Source: Altibacter sp. HG106 (lineage in GTDB: Bacteria > Bacteroidota > Bacteroidia > Flavobacteriales > Flavobacteriaceae). From it: 64,000 bases of DNA. The stretch covers positions 310,001 to 374,000 of the forward strand of contig NZ_JAQQTD010000005.1 in NCBI RefSeq assembly GCF_028561755.1, given 5' to 3'. Shown here in pieces: positions 27,432 to 38,399 of this stretch. The notes beneath the pieces were generated by a model. That model was given only the letters and a program-made list of their open reading frames with translations. It searched no databases and was not told the DNA's origin. Made by a program: the position numbers and the translations under genes. Position 1 is the stretch's first letter. The number at the start of each line of letters is the position of its first letter.

Positions 27432-27446
27432 AATGATACTGCTCTT

Positions 27447-28259
27447 TTAACTTGTAGGTTGTTGTGCTGCGAGACCTTCATTGATCGCCTCCAAAATTTG
27501 ATTGGCTTCTTCTCCGTACTCGCCTTCTTGATAATATTTTGTAAATGAATTATACTCGTTTTTCGCTTCTTCAAGTCGCTCCTGTACTAAGGAAGGCAGA
27601 CTGTTAATAGCGAATAAATAGGTGGCTTTCAACTTTCCGAACGCGGCTTGCTCTCTATAGATAGAACCCGGATGGTCTGAAATGAAATTTTCAAAGCTCT
27701 CAATGGCCGGTCTGAAACTTCCAAGGTAATCTCCTAATTCTAACATCTGCTCGGCAACCTCAATGTCTTTCTTCTCTAGCTTCTGACGGAGCTCCACTAC
27801 CAATTCATTCGCTTCAGGGCGATAAGGAGATTCGGGATAGGTGTTAACAAACTCCTGTAACTTTTCAAGCGCCGTGTTGGTTTCTTCCTGATCTAAACTG
27901 AAACGAGGTGATAGTTGATAGTAGCTCTTAGCCGATTTATACGCAGCCACCTCCGCACTGTCGCTTTGAGGATAAGACGTCTTAAATCGATCAAACTGAT
28001 AGCCGGCCAAATAGTAATCTTCTAATTGGTAGAAGGTATTGGCATATTGGAACATTAACGGTTCTGCCTGAGGCTTCCCGCGGTAGATCGGCACAATTTG
28101 CTCCATGAGCTTCAGTGCCTTCTTGTATTTTCCAATCTCATACAAGCTATCCGCAAAGGCGTATTTTTCAGACGGACTCTCACTTCGTAAGACCGACTGA
28201 TATTTGCTGCAAGACCCGAACATCACTGCCACTAAAAGGAAAAACAATAGGCTTCTCAT
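27447..28259 (-). CDS. bamD: Outer membrane protein assembly factor BamD
   Basis: A 270-residue lipoprotein with signal and lipobox FGSC (cysteine at about residue 16), so it is tethered to the outer membrane facing the periplasm. The body is five helical TPR-like repeats, for example YEIGKYKKALKLMEQIVPIYRG and YQLEDYYLAGYQFDRFKTSYPQS. BamD helps BamA insert beta-barrel proteins. The ATG at 28259 directly opens the signal peptide. An ATG at 28274 is also in frame and adds five residues. It lies 4 bases behind a TATTTTTG box, so the true start depends on where transcription begins. Confidence 0.93.
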   Translation of the reverse strand: MRSLLFFLLVAVMFGSCSKYQSVLRSESPSEKYAFADSLYEIGKYKKALKLMEQIVPIYRGKPQAEPLMFQYANTFYQLEDYYLAGYQFDRFKTSYPQSDSAEVAAYKSAKSYYQLSPRFSLDQEETNTALEKLQEFVNTYPESPYRPEANELVVELRQKLEKKDIEVAEQMLELGDYLGSFRPAIESFENFISDHPGSIYREQAAFGKLKATYLFAINSLPSLVQERLEEAKNEYNSFTKYYQEGEYGEEANQILEAINEGLAAQQPTS

Positions 28260-28278
28260 AGAATTCAAAAACATCGTG

Positions 28279-28286
28279 CAAAAATA
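28279..28286 (-). promoter_or_regulatory. Putative -7 element before bamD
   Basis: TATTTTTG on the reverse strand matches TAnnTTTG. It lies 4 bases before the upstream in-frame ATG (28274) and 19 bases before the ATG at 28259. No clear -33 TTG is seen at 19 bases. Confidence 0.4.
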
Positions 28287-28351
28287 AGGAATTAAAGCGT
28301 ATTATAAAAACTTATTATTAGGGGGGATTATTGTGCGTCCCACAGCAAATT

Positions 28352-29233
28352 TTAGACGGAGAAGTCCTTCACAAAGGCGGCGATTCTTTGCTGCAATCCT
28401 TCCGAAGCAGGCACTAATGGCAGCCGTACTCCCGATTCGCATAATCCGAGCGTTTGAAACACGGCTTTAATACCAGCCGGATTCCCTTCGGCAAAAATGT
28501 AATCAATGGCCGGCGCTAGTTGATAATGCAATGCATAGGCTTTGGCCACCTTGCCTTTTAAACCCAAGCGTATCGCTTCTGAAAATTCCTTCGGAAAGCC
28601 TTGGCCGATTACCGAGATCACACCACTTCCCCCGGCCAATGTCATAGGAAGCGCTAGCATGTCGTCTCCCGAGATCACCATGAATGCATCTGGCGTTCCG
28701 GCGATCATACGCATGGCTTGTACCAAGTCTCCCGCCGCTTCTTTTATGGCCACAATATTTTGGAAATCCGTTGCCAGGCGAATCACCGTATCGGGCAACA
28801 TATTACTCGCGGTACGGGCAGGTACATTGTATAAAATGATAGGAAGTGGCGACGCTTGAGCAATGTGTTTAAAATGTTGATAGATCCCTTCTTGCGTAGG
28901 TTTGTTGTAGGAGGGAGACACCGAAAGTAGGGCCGTAAAGGGCGACAGGTCCGTCGCTTCTATTGTGTTTATCACGGCTTGCGTGTTATTTCCGCCGATG
29001 CCCAACACCAGAGGTAATTCTCCCGCATTTGCTTCCACCACTGTTTCTATTACTGTTTTCTTTTCAGCTGTCGTCAACGTAGCGCTCTCGGCAGTGGTTC
29101 CTAGTAACACCAGATAATCAATACCATTATCAACTTGATAGCGCACGATGTTTTGTAATGCCTTCACATCCACGCTTCCATTCGCTGTAAACGGTGTGAT
29201 TAGGGCGACTCCGGTTCCTTTCAATTCATTCAT
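28352..29233 (-). CDS. dapA: 4-hydroxy-tetrahydrodipicolinate synthase
   Basis: A 293-residue class I aldolase that condenses pyruvate with aspartate semialdehyde, the first committed step of lysine and diaminopimelate synthesis. Motifs are [20 protein letters not shown], the tyrosine in [10 protein letters not shown] and the Schiff-base lysine in [10 protein letters not shown] (near residue 164). [10 protein letters not shown] and GGSGVISV close the active site. Two adjacent ATG codons (29236 and 29233) are possible starts; both overlap the end of the DUF6913 gene, showing coupling. DapF, which acts later in the same pathway, is encoded at 44420-45196. Confidence 0.95.
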   Translation of the reverse strand: MNELKGTGVALITPFTANGSVDVKALQNIVRYQVDNGIDYLVLLGTTAESATLTTAEKKTVIETVVEANAGELPLVLGIGGNNTQAVINTIEATDLSPFTALLSVSPSYNKPTQEGIYQHFKHIAQASPLPIILYNVPARTASNMLPDTVIRLATDFQNIVAIKEAAGDLVQAMRMIAGTPDAFMVISGDDMLALPMTLAGGSGVISVIGQGFPKEFSEAIRLGLKGKVAKAYALHYQLAPAIDYIFAEGNPAGIKAVFQTLGLCESGVRLPLVPASEGLQQRIAAFVKDFSV

Positions 29234-29748
29234 CATAATTTATTTAAAACAATCATATATTTTTTTAGCTCTTCCAAAAACAAGGCGTTCTGTTCGGGAG
29301 CAATGTCTAACAACAGATCATAAATACCGGGAGTCCCTCCTTTACACCCTACTTTAAATTTGGCCTTACTTCGCGACATCATCAGGTCTAGCATCGGTTG
29401 TGTTCCCGCATAATATCCTACCAACACATCAAACGGTCGATCGAGAAATTCTACGGCATTTACATTGCTAATGACACCCTTCCAACTTACGTCCTTATTG
29501 GTCATTTGATTGCTTCGTAAGCTAGGGGCCGATTTTTTTACTTCCAAAAAAGAAAACACCTTGACATCCTTCGGCTGCAATTCAAAAAACTGCCAACTTT
29601 CCTGCAGCGTCTCCAACTCGTTGAACATGCCTTCGTGCACCAAAAACCCCAAGGTTTTTAGAGGATCATTGATGTGAGAAGTATCTCGTTTTTCTAACAA
29701 TTGGCGCGTTTGCCTCTGTATCGCCTTTCGTTTTAAACTATCAAACAT
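29233..29748 (-). CDS. DUF6913 family protein
   Basis: A 171-residue protein of a Bacteroidota family without known function. It has no signal peptide or membrane helix. Visible parts are a charged N-terminal helix ([19 protein letters not shown]), an alpha/beta core with TLGFLVHE and [21 protein letters not shown], and the stretch [18 protein letters not shown]. It overlaps dapA and in flavobacteria is often its neighbour, so a link to lysine or cell-wall precursor synthesis is possible but unproven. A TATTTTTG box at 29772-29779 on the same strand could be its promoter. Confidence 0.78.
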   Translation of the reverse strand: MFDSLKRKAIQRQTRQLLEKRDTSHINDPLKTLGFLVHEGMFNELETLQESWQFFELQPKDVKVFSFLEVKKSAPSLRSNQMTNKDVSWKGVISNVNAVEFLDRPFDVLVGYYAGTQPMLDLMMSRSKAKFKVGCKGGTPGIYDLLLDIAPEQNALFLEELKKYMIVLNKL

Positions 29749-29806
29749 GGTGTGCTACGGTGCTTCGTGAACAAAAATACAGGAAAGCGGCTACTTCCGT
29801 ATGCCT

Positions 29807-31816
<2,010 letters not shown>

Positions 31817-31841
31817 TTATCGCAAGTACCCTACCGGCAAA

Positions 31842-32432
31842 TTACGAACGTTCTTCATTCAGCCAATGGGGTTGTTGCGGAGGTTTAAAGGCATCCATTT
31901 TTTCTAATAATCCTTCTACGGTAGGAGCTACCAAGAGCAACTCGTAGGTCTCCATGGTAACAAAACCGGAGCGCACCATGTGCTCTAACTGTGACAATAG
32001 GGCATCGTAAAATCCATTGACATTGAGCAATCCTATGGGCTTGGCATGCAGCCCTAATTGGAGCCAGGTGATGATCTCAAAAAGCTCCTCTAAGGTACCC
32101 AAACCTCCCGGCAACGCGATAAAACCATCGCTTCGTTGTTGCATCAACAATTTACGATCGTGCATGCTCTCCACGGTAACGAGTTCGGTTAGTCCCAAAT
32201 GAACCACTTCCTTCTTTTTCAGAAATTCCGGAATAATACCTACCACGCGGCCATGGTAATCGAGTACCGTTTTCGCAAGAACTCCCATGATCCCGATTTT
32301 GGCAGCGCCATAGACCAAGGTAATTCCTTCCGAAGCCAATACCTTCCCTAAAGAAATAGCCGACTCCGTAATGACAGGATCATTGCCTTCACTACTGCCG
32401 CAAAAAACACAAATGTGATGTAATCTACTCAT
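31842..32432 (-). CDS. TIGR00730 / LOG family protein
   Basis: A 196-residue Rossmann-like protein of the lysine decarboxylase-like (LOG) family. Known members cleave nucleoside 5'-monophosphates into base and ribose phosphate, including cytokinin nucleotides. The diagnostic PGGLGTLEELFEIITW is at about residues 108-123, after SMHDRK. ICVFCGSSEGNDP opens the nucleotide fold. The protein should be a cytosolic dimer. Its ATG overlaps the end of prmC by 4 bases, a sign of translational coupling. Confidence 0.92.
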   Translation of the reverse strand: MSRLHHICVFCGSSEGNDPVITESAISLGKVLASEGITLVYGAAKIGIMGVLAKTVLDYHGRVVGIIPEFLKKKEVVHLGLTELVTVESMHDRKLLMQQRSDGFIALPGGLGTLEELFEIITWLQLGLHAKPIGLLNVNGFYDALLSQLEHMVRSGFVTMETYELLLVAPTVEGLLEKMDAFKPPQQPHWLNEERS

Positions 32433-33271
32433 AGGCTACAGCGAATCATTCGAGGCTTTGAAAATAGATCTTTTCTCAACACAACCTCTTGAAAACCAAT
32501 AGTTTTTAGTTCTTGTATCAATTCACTTCCAAGATACTCATTAATCTCGAAATAGAGTGCTCCAGAAGCTGTTAAATGTAGGATGGCAAGTTGTGCGATT
32601 TTTCGGTAAAACAGCAACGGATCCTCATCTTCTACGTATAGCGCTGATGCGGGTTCATAGCGGAGTACGTTGGGTTTCATCCGGGCTTTTTCGGAATGTC
32701 TTACATACGGTGGGTTCGACACGATGATGTCATATTGGGCTGGCAGAGATGTTTCTTGTAAAATATCTAGTTGCTGAAACGAAATGACTACCTCCTGTGA
32801 ACTAGCATTGGTAGCGGCGATTGTAAGCGCCGCTTCTGAAACATCTATCGCCGCTACTGCAGCTTCCGGCCAGTGCCTGGCGAGTGCGATGGCGATGCAA
32901 CCACTCCCGGTCCCTATGTCAAGGATGCTGCCAGGTACTTCTTTAGTGTCCTCAGCTATCCAGCGTACCAAAGTCTCGGTTTCAGGACGGGGAATTAACG
33001 TGTGCTTATTTACCTTCAGCTCCATTCCCATCCATTCTGTGGATCCTAAAATGTGTTGTATGGGTTCAAAGCGTGCGAGTCGGTGTAACGCTTCTTCAAA
33101 CTGCTGCTGCTGCGCTTCTGAAATTTCCGACTCTTTATGGAGAGAAGCCTCAAATCGATTCCAGCCCAAATACGCTTCTGTGAGCCAGGCAAAAAAAGTG
33201 GTGACTTCTTCTTCCGGATACTGTTCTAGCAGTCTGGTTTCAAAGTGTTTTTGAAGTTCTCGCAGTTGCAC
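32429..33271 (-). CDS. prmC: Peptide chain release factor N5-glutamine methyltransferase
   Basis: A 280-residue methyltransferase that modifies the GGQ glutamine of release factors. The helical N-terminal domain includes RFEPIQHILGSTEWMGMELKVN. HTLIPRPETETLVRWI leads to the SAM site LDIGTGSGCIAIALA, and the catalytic motif NPPY is in IIVSNPPYVRHSEK. It starts 1 base after the GNAT stop and overlaps the LOG gene, so these three genes form a tight block. Confidence 0.95.
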   Translation of the reverse strand: MQLRELQKHFETRLLEQYPEEEVTTFFAWLTEAYLGWNRFEASLHKESEISEAQQQQFEEALHRLARFEPIQHILGSTEWMGMELKVNKHTLIPRPETETLVRWIAEDTKEVPGSILDIGTGSGCIAIALARHWPEAAVAAIDVSEAALTIAATNASSQEVVISFQQLDILQETSLPAQYDIIVSNPPYVRHSEKARMKPNVLRYEPASALYVEDEDPLLFYRKIAQLAILHLTASGALYFEINEYLGSELIQELKTIGFQEVVLRKDLFSKPRMIRCSL

Positions 33272-33272
33272 C

Positions 33273-33758
33273 CTATAAGGTTTTTATCATATGCACAGGA
33301 CAGGCATGGTGTCCGGTATTACCCATGGGACCATCAATATATTCGAAACCCGCCAATTGATATAACTTTTGAGCATTCTCCATGTTGGGCATGGTTTCTA
33401 GATAGCAGGATTCAAAACCGTATTTCCGTGCTTCTAAAAGACACAGTTTCATCATGGTCTGACCGATTCCACGACCGCGCGCCGCTTTCAGAAAGTACAT
33501 CTTTTGCAATTCACACACATTGCCATCGTAATTATCTAAAGGAGCAATGCCCGCGCCACCTATGAGCGTTCCATTCTCTTCCACTACGAAGTAGGTAGCG
33601 CGTTCTTTTTGATAGGTCTCGAACATCTCATCTAAGGCTTTATCGGCATAGGCGGTTCCTACTTTAGGAACGCCGTGTTCGATAAGCACAGTACGAATCA
33701 CCTTGGCGATCTCAAGGTTGTCTTTTTTCTGAATAGGCCGTAAGGTAGGAGTGATCAT
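33273..33758 (-). CDS. GNAT family N-acetyltransferase
   Basis: A 161-residue acetyltransferase. The acetyl-CoA site is KAARGRGIGQTMMKLCL (the R/Q-x-x-G-x-G/A pattern), preceded by the strand ELQKMYFL and followed by YLETMPNMENAQKLYQLAGFEYID, typical of the fold's end. The acceptor is unknown. Related proteins next to prmC are common in flavobacteria. It is first in the long reverse cluster and divergent from ribD, with only 27 bases between the two starts. Confidence 0.9.
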   Translation of the reverse strand: MITPTLRPIQKKDNLEIAKVIRTVLIEHGVPKVGTAYADKALDEMFETYQKERATYFVVEENGTLIGGAGIAPLDNYDGNVCELQKMYFLKAARGRGIGQTMMKLCLLEARKYGFESCYLETMPNMENAQKLYQLAGFEYIDGPMGNTGHHACPVHMIKTL

Positions 33759-33785
33759 TTGGCTAATTACTTGTACTTTTACGCG

Positions 33786-34835
33786 GTGAAATTACAAGAA
33801 AAATACATGAATCGCTGTATCCAATTGGCAAAAAACGGATTGGGTACTACCTACCCGAATCCCTTGGTGGGAAGTGTGATTGTATGCGATGATAAGATCA
33901 TTGGTGAAGGCTGGCATTTTGCCGCCGGGAAGGCACATGCTGAAGTCGTTGCCATTCAGAGCGTAGCTCCTCAGAATGATCTTTCGAAAGCGACCTTGTT
34001 TGTGAATCTCGAACCCTGTAGCCACTTCGGAAAAACACCTCCCTGCGCTGATTTGATTATCGAAAAAGGCATCAAAAAGGTGGTGGTAGGAACCACCGAT
34101 CCAAATCCGAAGGTTGCCGGACGCGGGATAGACCGATTGAAAAAAGCAGGATGCGAGGTTACTGTTGGGGTTCTGGCAGAAGAATGCGAAGTGCTTAACA
34201 AGCGTTTTTTTACCTTTCAGCAGCAACAACGACCCTATGTGTTTTTAAAGTGGGCGCAAACTCGTGATGGCTTCATCGCTCCACCAGACAAGAAACGAAC
34301 CACAAAAGCACCGGAGTGGATCACACAACCGCTGGCACAACAGCAGGTACACCAGCAAAGAGCTCAGGAGGCAGCCATTCTAGTAGGTACTACCACGGCA
34401 GAAAAAGACAACCCCAGCCTCACCACGCGACACTGGAAAGGGCTTAATCCCGTACGGATAGTGCTCGATAGAACCTTGCGACTACCTTCCTCCGCTACCC
34501 TATTTAATGGGGGTACCTCTACCATCGTCTGCACGGAAAAACAAGTCGCGAATACCGAAAAGGTAACCTACCGACGTCTCGACTTCTCCAAACCGCTTCC
34601 GAAACAACTATTGGAAATGCTTTTTGAACAAAACGTACAAAGCCTGATCGTGGAAGGAGGTGCACAAACGCTTCAGCAATTTATTGATGACGAAGCCTGG
34701 GATGAAGCCTGGGTGTACGAAGGAGCGACTTGCTTTGAATCGGGAATGCCCGCTCCCACCTTCCGTGGAAACAAAATAAAAACTACCGGCATCGGTCCCG
34801 ACTGGTTACATCACTACAAAAACAGCGCTTCTTGA
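33786..34835 (+). CDS. ribD: Bifunctional riboflavin biosynthesis deaminase/reductase RibD
   Basis: A 349-residue enzyme for two early riboflavin steps. The N-terminal deaminase has the zinc ligands in HAEVVAI and EPCSHFGKTPPC. PNPLVGSVIV and KVVVGTTDPNPKVAGRGI are signature stretches. The C-terminal reductase starts about residue 145 (RPYVFLKWAQTRDGFIA) and has ILVGTTTAEKDNPSLTTR and LIVEGGAQTLQQF. The GTG at 33786 gives the standard start (KLQEKYMNRCIQLAKNG); sequence further upstream does not fit the family. Its stop overlaps the next gene by 4 bases. Confidence 0.95.
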   Translation: MKLQEKYMNRCIQLAKNGLGTTYPNPLVGSVIVCDDKIIGEGWHFAAGKAHAEVVAIQSVAPQNDLSKATLFVNLEPCSHFGKTPPCADLIIEKGIKKVVVGTTDPNPKVAGRGIDRLKKAGCEVTVGVLAEECEVLNKRFFTFQQQQRPYVFLKWAQTRDGFIAPPDKKRTTKAPEWITQPLAQQQVHQQRAQEAAILVGTTTAEKDNPSLTTRHWKGLNPVRIVLDRTLRLPSSATLFNGGTSTIVCTEKQVANTEKVTYRRLDFSKPLPKQLLEMLFEQNVQSLIVEGGAQTLQQFIDDEAWDEAWVYEGATCFESGMPAPTFRGNKIKTTGIGPDWLHHYKNSAS

Positions 34836-35704
34836 TCTATTTAATTTTAAGCATTCTAGCGTCTACCCTCATTTTTGTGGTGTTCAAATTATTTGATCGG
34901 TTTCAAATAAACACCCTGCACGCCATTGTGGTGAACTATGTAGTAGCCTGTAGCTGCGGCCTTGTTGGGTATGAGGGGGCGCTATCTCTGGCAGCCATTC
35001 CAGAACGGGGTTGGTTCTATTTTACCTTAGGATTAGGGGCCCTTTTTATACTCATATTCAACTTAATGGCCATTACCACTCAGCGAAGCGGACTCTCGGT
35101 GGTTTCGGTAGCGACGAAGATGAGTGTGGTAGTGCCGATTGTATTCGGACTCCTTTACTACAAAGAGCAACTGGGCGTCTTCAAAGCTATCGGGATCGTG
35201 TTGGCGCTGGTAGCGGTATATTTAGCCTCAATAAAGAACAAAGAGGGCCTCCACGTTCAAAAAAAGAATTTGATCTTTCCCATTCTGGTATTCCTTGGCA
35301 GTGGCATCATTGATACCAGCATCAAATTTTTGGAAGATCGATATGTAGCCAACGATGAAGTACCGCTTTTCTCAGCAACCATTTTTGCCGCAGCCGCGGT
35401 CATCGGACTCATCATCGTGGGTGCACAATACTTCAAAGGTACCTTTTCCTTCACCTGGAAAAATGTTTTGGGCGGACTCGCATTAGGAGTACCAAATTAC
35501 TTTTCCATCTACTTTTTAGTAAAAGCCCTTCGAAGTGGTATTTTGGAAAGTTCGGGTATTTTCACCGTCAACAACGTGGCTATCGTCATGTGCTCGACCC
35601 TCCTCGGAATCGCATTGTTTAGAGAACGATTGCTTCCGAAGAATTGGCTTGGGATCGCCTTGGCCATCGTAAGTATTATCCTGGTCGCAGTAACTAAATT
35701 GTAA
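34832..35704 (+). CDS. EamA/DMT-type membrane transporter
   Basis: A 290-residue inner membrane protein with about ten hydrophobic helices in two similar halves, the layout of the drug/metabolite transporter superfamily. The end of the first half has VVSVATKMSVVVPIVFGLLYYKEQL, and the second has NNVAIVMCSTLLGIALFRERLLPKNWLGI, the repeated signature of EamA domains. The substrate is unknown. The start is a TTG that overlaps the ribD stop, suggesting coupling; a link to riboflavin or flavin export is only a guess from position. Confidence 0.85.
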   Translation: MIYLILSILASTLIFVVFKLFDRFQINTLHAIVVNYVVACSCGLVGYEGALSLAAIPERGWFYFTLGLGALFILIFNLMAITTQRSGLSVVSVATKMSVVVPIVFGLLYYKEQLGVFKAIGIVLALVAVYLASIKNKEGLHVQKKNLIFPILVFLGSGIIDTSIKFLEDRYVANDEVPLFSATIFAAAAVIGLIIVGAQYFKGTFSFTWKNVLGGLALGVPNYFSIYFLVKALRSGILESSGIFTVNNVAIVMCSTLLGIALFRERLLPKNWLGIALAIVSIILVAVTKL

Positions 35705-35705
35705 T

Positions 35706-36326
35706 ATGGAAGAACGCAAAGCCGATCAATACCGAACCCTGGCAGCGCCGTCTGAAGGTGCGATTTTCAAAGATAGAGGCAGTAAGTTCTATGGGTTTGC
35801 TTTTCCGGTCACTTCCGAAGAAATCATCAAAGAACGTATTGAAGAAGTGAAGAAAACGCATTATAATGCGCGGCATTGGTGTTATGCCTGGCAACTGGGA
35901 AAAGCCTACGAACATTACAGAGCGAATGATGACGGTGAACCCAACAACAGCGCAGGCATGCCTATTTACGGACAATTACAAGCTTTTGATCTAACCAATA
36001 CTTTGGTGGTGGTAGTCCGTTATTTTGGAGGCACCAAGTTGGGCGTAGGCGGACTCATACAAGCGTATAAAACTGGAGCTCAATACGCCTTAGAAGCTGC
36101 AAAAATAGTCACCCGTACCATCGATGAAGAATTCCTACTCAGCTTTGAATATCCCGAAATGGACCTCGTAATGAGAACTTTAAAAGAACACCAAATTGAC
36201 ATACTCGAGCAAGATATGCATCTGACGTGCCGCTTTCACATTAGCGTTCGGAAAACAGAGGCGGCTCACATGTTCGAGCTCTTTTCTGAGATGTACAAGG
36301 TTACTATTAAAAAGGTGGAGGAATAA
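35706..36326 (+). CDS. YigZ/IMPACT family protein
   Basis: A 206-residue protein of the UPF0029/IMPACT family. Motifs are GSKFYGFAFPV, THYNARHWCYAWQLG, DDGEPNNSAGMPIYGQLQAFDLTNTLVVVVRYFGGTKLGVGGL, which is the family signature, then YKTGAQYALEAA. The second, smaller domain (DUF1949-like) begins near residue 140. The eukaryotic relative acts on translation stress; the bacterial role is not settled. It starts 1 base after the transporter stop and its stop abuts the convergent thioesterase. Confidence 0.9.
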   Translation: MEERKADQYRTLAAPSEGAIFKDRGSKFYGFAFPVTSEEIIKERIEEVKKTHYNARHWCYAWQLGKAYEHYRANDDGEPNNSAGMPIYGQLQAFDLTNTLVVVVRYFGGTKLGVGGLIQAYKTGAQYALEAAKIVTRTIDEEFLLSFEYPEMDLVMRTLKEHQIDILEQDMHLTCRFHISVRKTEAAHMFELFSEMYKVTIKKVEE

Positions 36327-36728
36327 CTAGGAGCTCGTAAGCTTTTGGAGCAGATAGTCGGGTGCCTTTCTCAATTTTCTGCTCTCGGCATCCACGAATA
36401 CCAGGGTGGTACTTGCAGTGATTAATAACTCGTTTTCTTCATTGTGAATTTCATAGTCAAATTCAATTTTAACCGTGGGTTCTTTCTTGAGTTTTGTGGT
36501 TATTGTAATAATGTCATCATAACGTGCGGGTAACTTGTAGTTAATGTGGAGTTCGGTCACTGGAAGCAGAATGTTATTGGCCTCCATCCACTTGTAGGAA
36601 AAGCCTAACGCACGAAGCCATTCGGTCCTTCCCTGTTCTAAATATTCGGCATAGGCACCATAGTACACCACGCCCATTTGATCGGTCTCGCCGTAACGCA
36701 CACGTAATTTTGTTCTATTATTTTTCAA
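36327..36728 (-). CDS. Acyl-CoA thioesterase (YbgC/FadM-like hotdog fold)
   Basis: A 133-residue 4-hydroxybenzoyl-CoA-thioesterase-type protein. The signature RVRYGETDQMGVVYYGAYAEYLEQGRTEWLR is at residues 9-39, with the catalytic aspartate in ETDQMG. LHINYKLPARYDDIITI and FDYEIHNEENELLITA follow the hotdog pattern. It should hydrolyse acyl-CoA or acyl-ACP; the chain length is unknown. The start appears to be TTG (36728), since no ATG or GTG exists between it and an upstream stop. Confidence 0.9.
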   Translation of the reverse strand: MKNNRTKLRVRYGETDQMGVVYYGAYAEYLEQGRTEWLRALGFSYKWMEANNILLPVTELHINYKLPARYDDIITITTKLKKEPTVKIEFDYEIHNEENELLITASTTLVFVDAESRKLRKAPDYLLQKLTSS

Positions 36729-36932
36729 GATTTAAAGAGAAAGAGTGGTTGGTTTTTTGTATGTTTGAAGTAGCAACATATTGCGAAAAAAAAACAAGAT
36801 AATCAATAGGGTTTCCGTTTTTTTTTTAAATATTTTGTTCACATATTTGCACTGTTAAGGAAATGTTAGAAAAGACCTTTTCTATCTCCCTAACCTTCTA
36901 TAATAACTAACTGAATATCTACTAATTTCACT

Positions 36933-38360
36933 ATGGGCAAAACTGCGGAATCGGTTTGGAAAAATTGTTTGGCTTTTATTGAAGATAATATAACCTCACA
37001 AGCATACAAGACCTGGTTCGAGCCCATCAAAGCGGTGAAACTTACGGACAACGCGCTAAGCATTCAGGTTCCTAGTAAATTCTTTTACGAGTGGTTGGAA
37101 GAGCACTATGTAAAATTGCTCAAGGTAGCACTCACAAAAGAATTGGGTAAAACAGCTAAATTGGTGTACATCATCAAGATGGAAAACACCTACGGGAACA
37201 AACAACCGTTTACCGAACGCATTCCAAGTGCCGATCGATCTCAAGTCCGTTCCCAAGAAGTAGATGTTCCAGTAAAAAACAAAAGTCCTGAGCTCAAAAA
37301 TCCGTTTGTCATTCCGGGCATCCGAAATGTCAAGATCGAGAGCCAGTTGAACCCCAACTATAATTTCGATAGCTTTCTAGAAGGTGAATCGAATCGTTTG
37401 GCGCGCTCAGCGGGAATGGCGGTTGCCAACAAACCCGGCGGCACCTCCTTTAATCCGCTATTGATTTTTGGCGGAGTGGGTTTAGGAAAAACCCATTTGG
37501 CGCATGCCATTGGCGTTGAGATCAAAGAAAAGTACCCAGAGAAGACGGTATTATATATTTCCGCGGAAAAATTTACACAACAATACATCGAATCGGTTAA
37601 AAAGAACAATCGAAACGATTTTATCCATTTCTATCAAATTATTGATGTTTTGATCGTTGATGACATCCAATTGCTTTCCGGAAAAGCGGGAACACAAGAT
37701 GTATTTTTTCATATTTTCAATCATTTGCATCAAAATGGGAAGCAGGTCATTTTAACCAGTGACAAGGCTCCGGTAGATATGATCGATATTGAACAACGGT
37801 TGCTGTCTCGCTTCAAATGGGGACTATCTGCCGAGCTCAATCACCCAGATTACGATACACGGGTTGCGATTATTAAGAATAAACTCTATCGCGATGGCGT
37901 GGAAATGCCGGAAGATATAATCGAGTTTTTGGCCAATAATATTAAAACCAATATTCGCGAGTTGGAAGGCGCCATCATTTCCTTGATCGCTCACTCTTCG
38001 TTCAACAAAAGAGAAATCACTATTGATCTCGCTAAAAAGATCGTTGACAATTACGTAAAGCACACCAAGCGCGAAGTATCTATCGATTATATTCAAAAAG
38101 TGGTGAGCGAGTATTTCCAAATGGATGTGGAGACGCTACAATCGAAAACTAGAAAACGTCACATCGTTCAAGCACGCCAACTGGCCATGTTTTTTGCAAA
38201 GAAGTTTACCAAGGCGTCCTTAGCTTCTATCGGTTCTCAAATCGGTCAGCGTGACCATGCAACGGTACTTCATGCTTGTAAAACGGTCGACAATCTTTCG
38301 AGTACCGACAAGCAATTCCGGAAATATGTAGAAGACCTCAATAAAAAATTAACCTTATAA
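36933..38360 (+). CDS. dnaA: Chromosomal replication initiator protein DnaA
   Basis: A 475-residue AAA+ protein that opens the replication origin. Domain I (about 1-85, SVWKNCLAFIEDNI) is followed by a variable linker to about residue 140. Domain III has Walker A GGVGLGKTHLAHAIG (180-194), Walker B LIVDDIQLLSGK and the sensor stretch. Domain IV carries the DnaA signature with DHATVLHACKTV. Length is typical. The 204 bases in front are AT-rich with a possible weak -7 box (CATATTTG at 36842-36849) but no cluster of DnaA boxes. A terminator follows. Confidence 0.97.
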   Translation: MGKTAESVWKNCLAFIEDNITSQAYKTWFEPIKAVKLTDNALSIQVPSKFFYEWLEEHYVKLLKVALTKELGKTAKLVYIIKMENTYGNKQPFTERIPSADRSQVRSQEVDVPVKNKSPELKNPFVIPGIRNVKIESQLNPNYNFDSFLEGESNRLARSAGMAVANKPGGTSFNPLLIFGGVGLGKTHLAHAIGVEIKEKYPEKTVLYISAEKFTQQYIESVKKNNRNDFIHFYQIIDVLIVDDIQLLSGKAGTQDVFFHIFNHLHQNGKQVILTSDKAPVDMIDIEQRLLSRFKWGLSAELNHPDYDTRVAIIKNKLYRDGVEMPEDIIEFLANNIKTNIRELEGAIISLIAHSSFNKREITIDLAKKIVDNYVKHTKREVSIDYIQKVVSEYFQMDVETLQSKTRKRHIVQARQLAMFFAKKFTKASLASIGSQIGQRDHATVLHACKTVDNLSSTDKQFRKYVEDLNKKLTL

Positions 38361-38363
38361 TAG

Positions 38364-38390
38364 AAACCGACCTAGTGTCGGTTTTTTATT
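38364..38390 (+). terminator. Terminator after dnaA
   Basis: A perfect 8-base-pair stem (AAACCGAC / GTCGGTTT, loop CTAGT) is followed by a T-run, directly behind the dnaA stop. Confidence 0.9.
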
Positions 38391-38399
38391 TTTACTCCT

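Noticed and set aside
36729-36932. Possible replication origin before dnaA
   Set aside because: The stretch is AT-rich but only one poor DnaA-box-like site (TTGTTCACA) was found and no repeated cluster.
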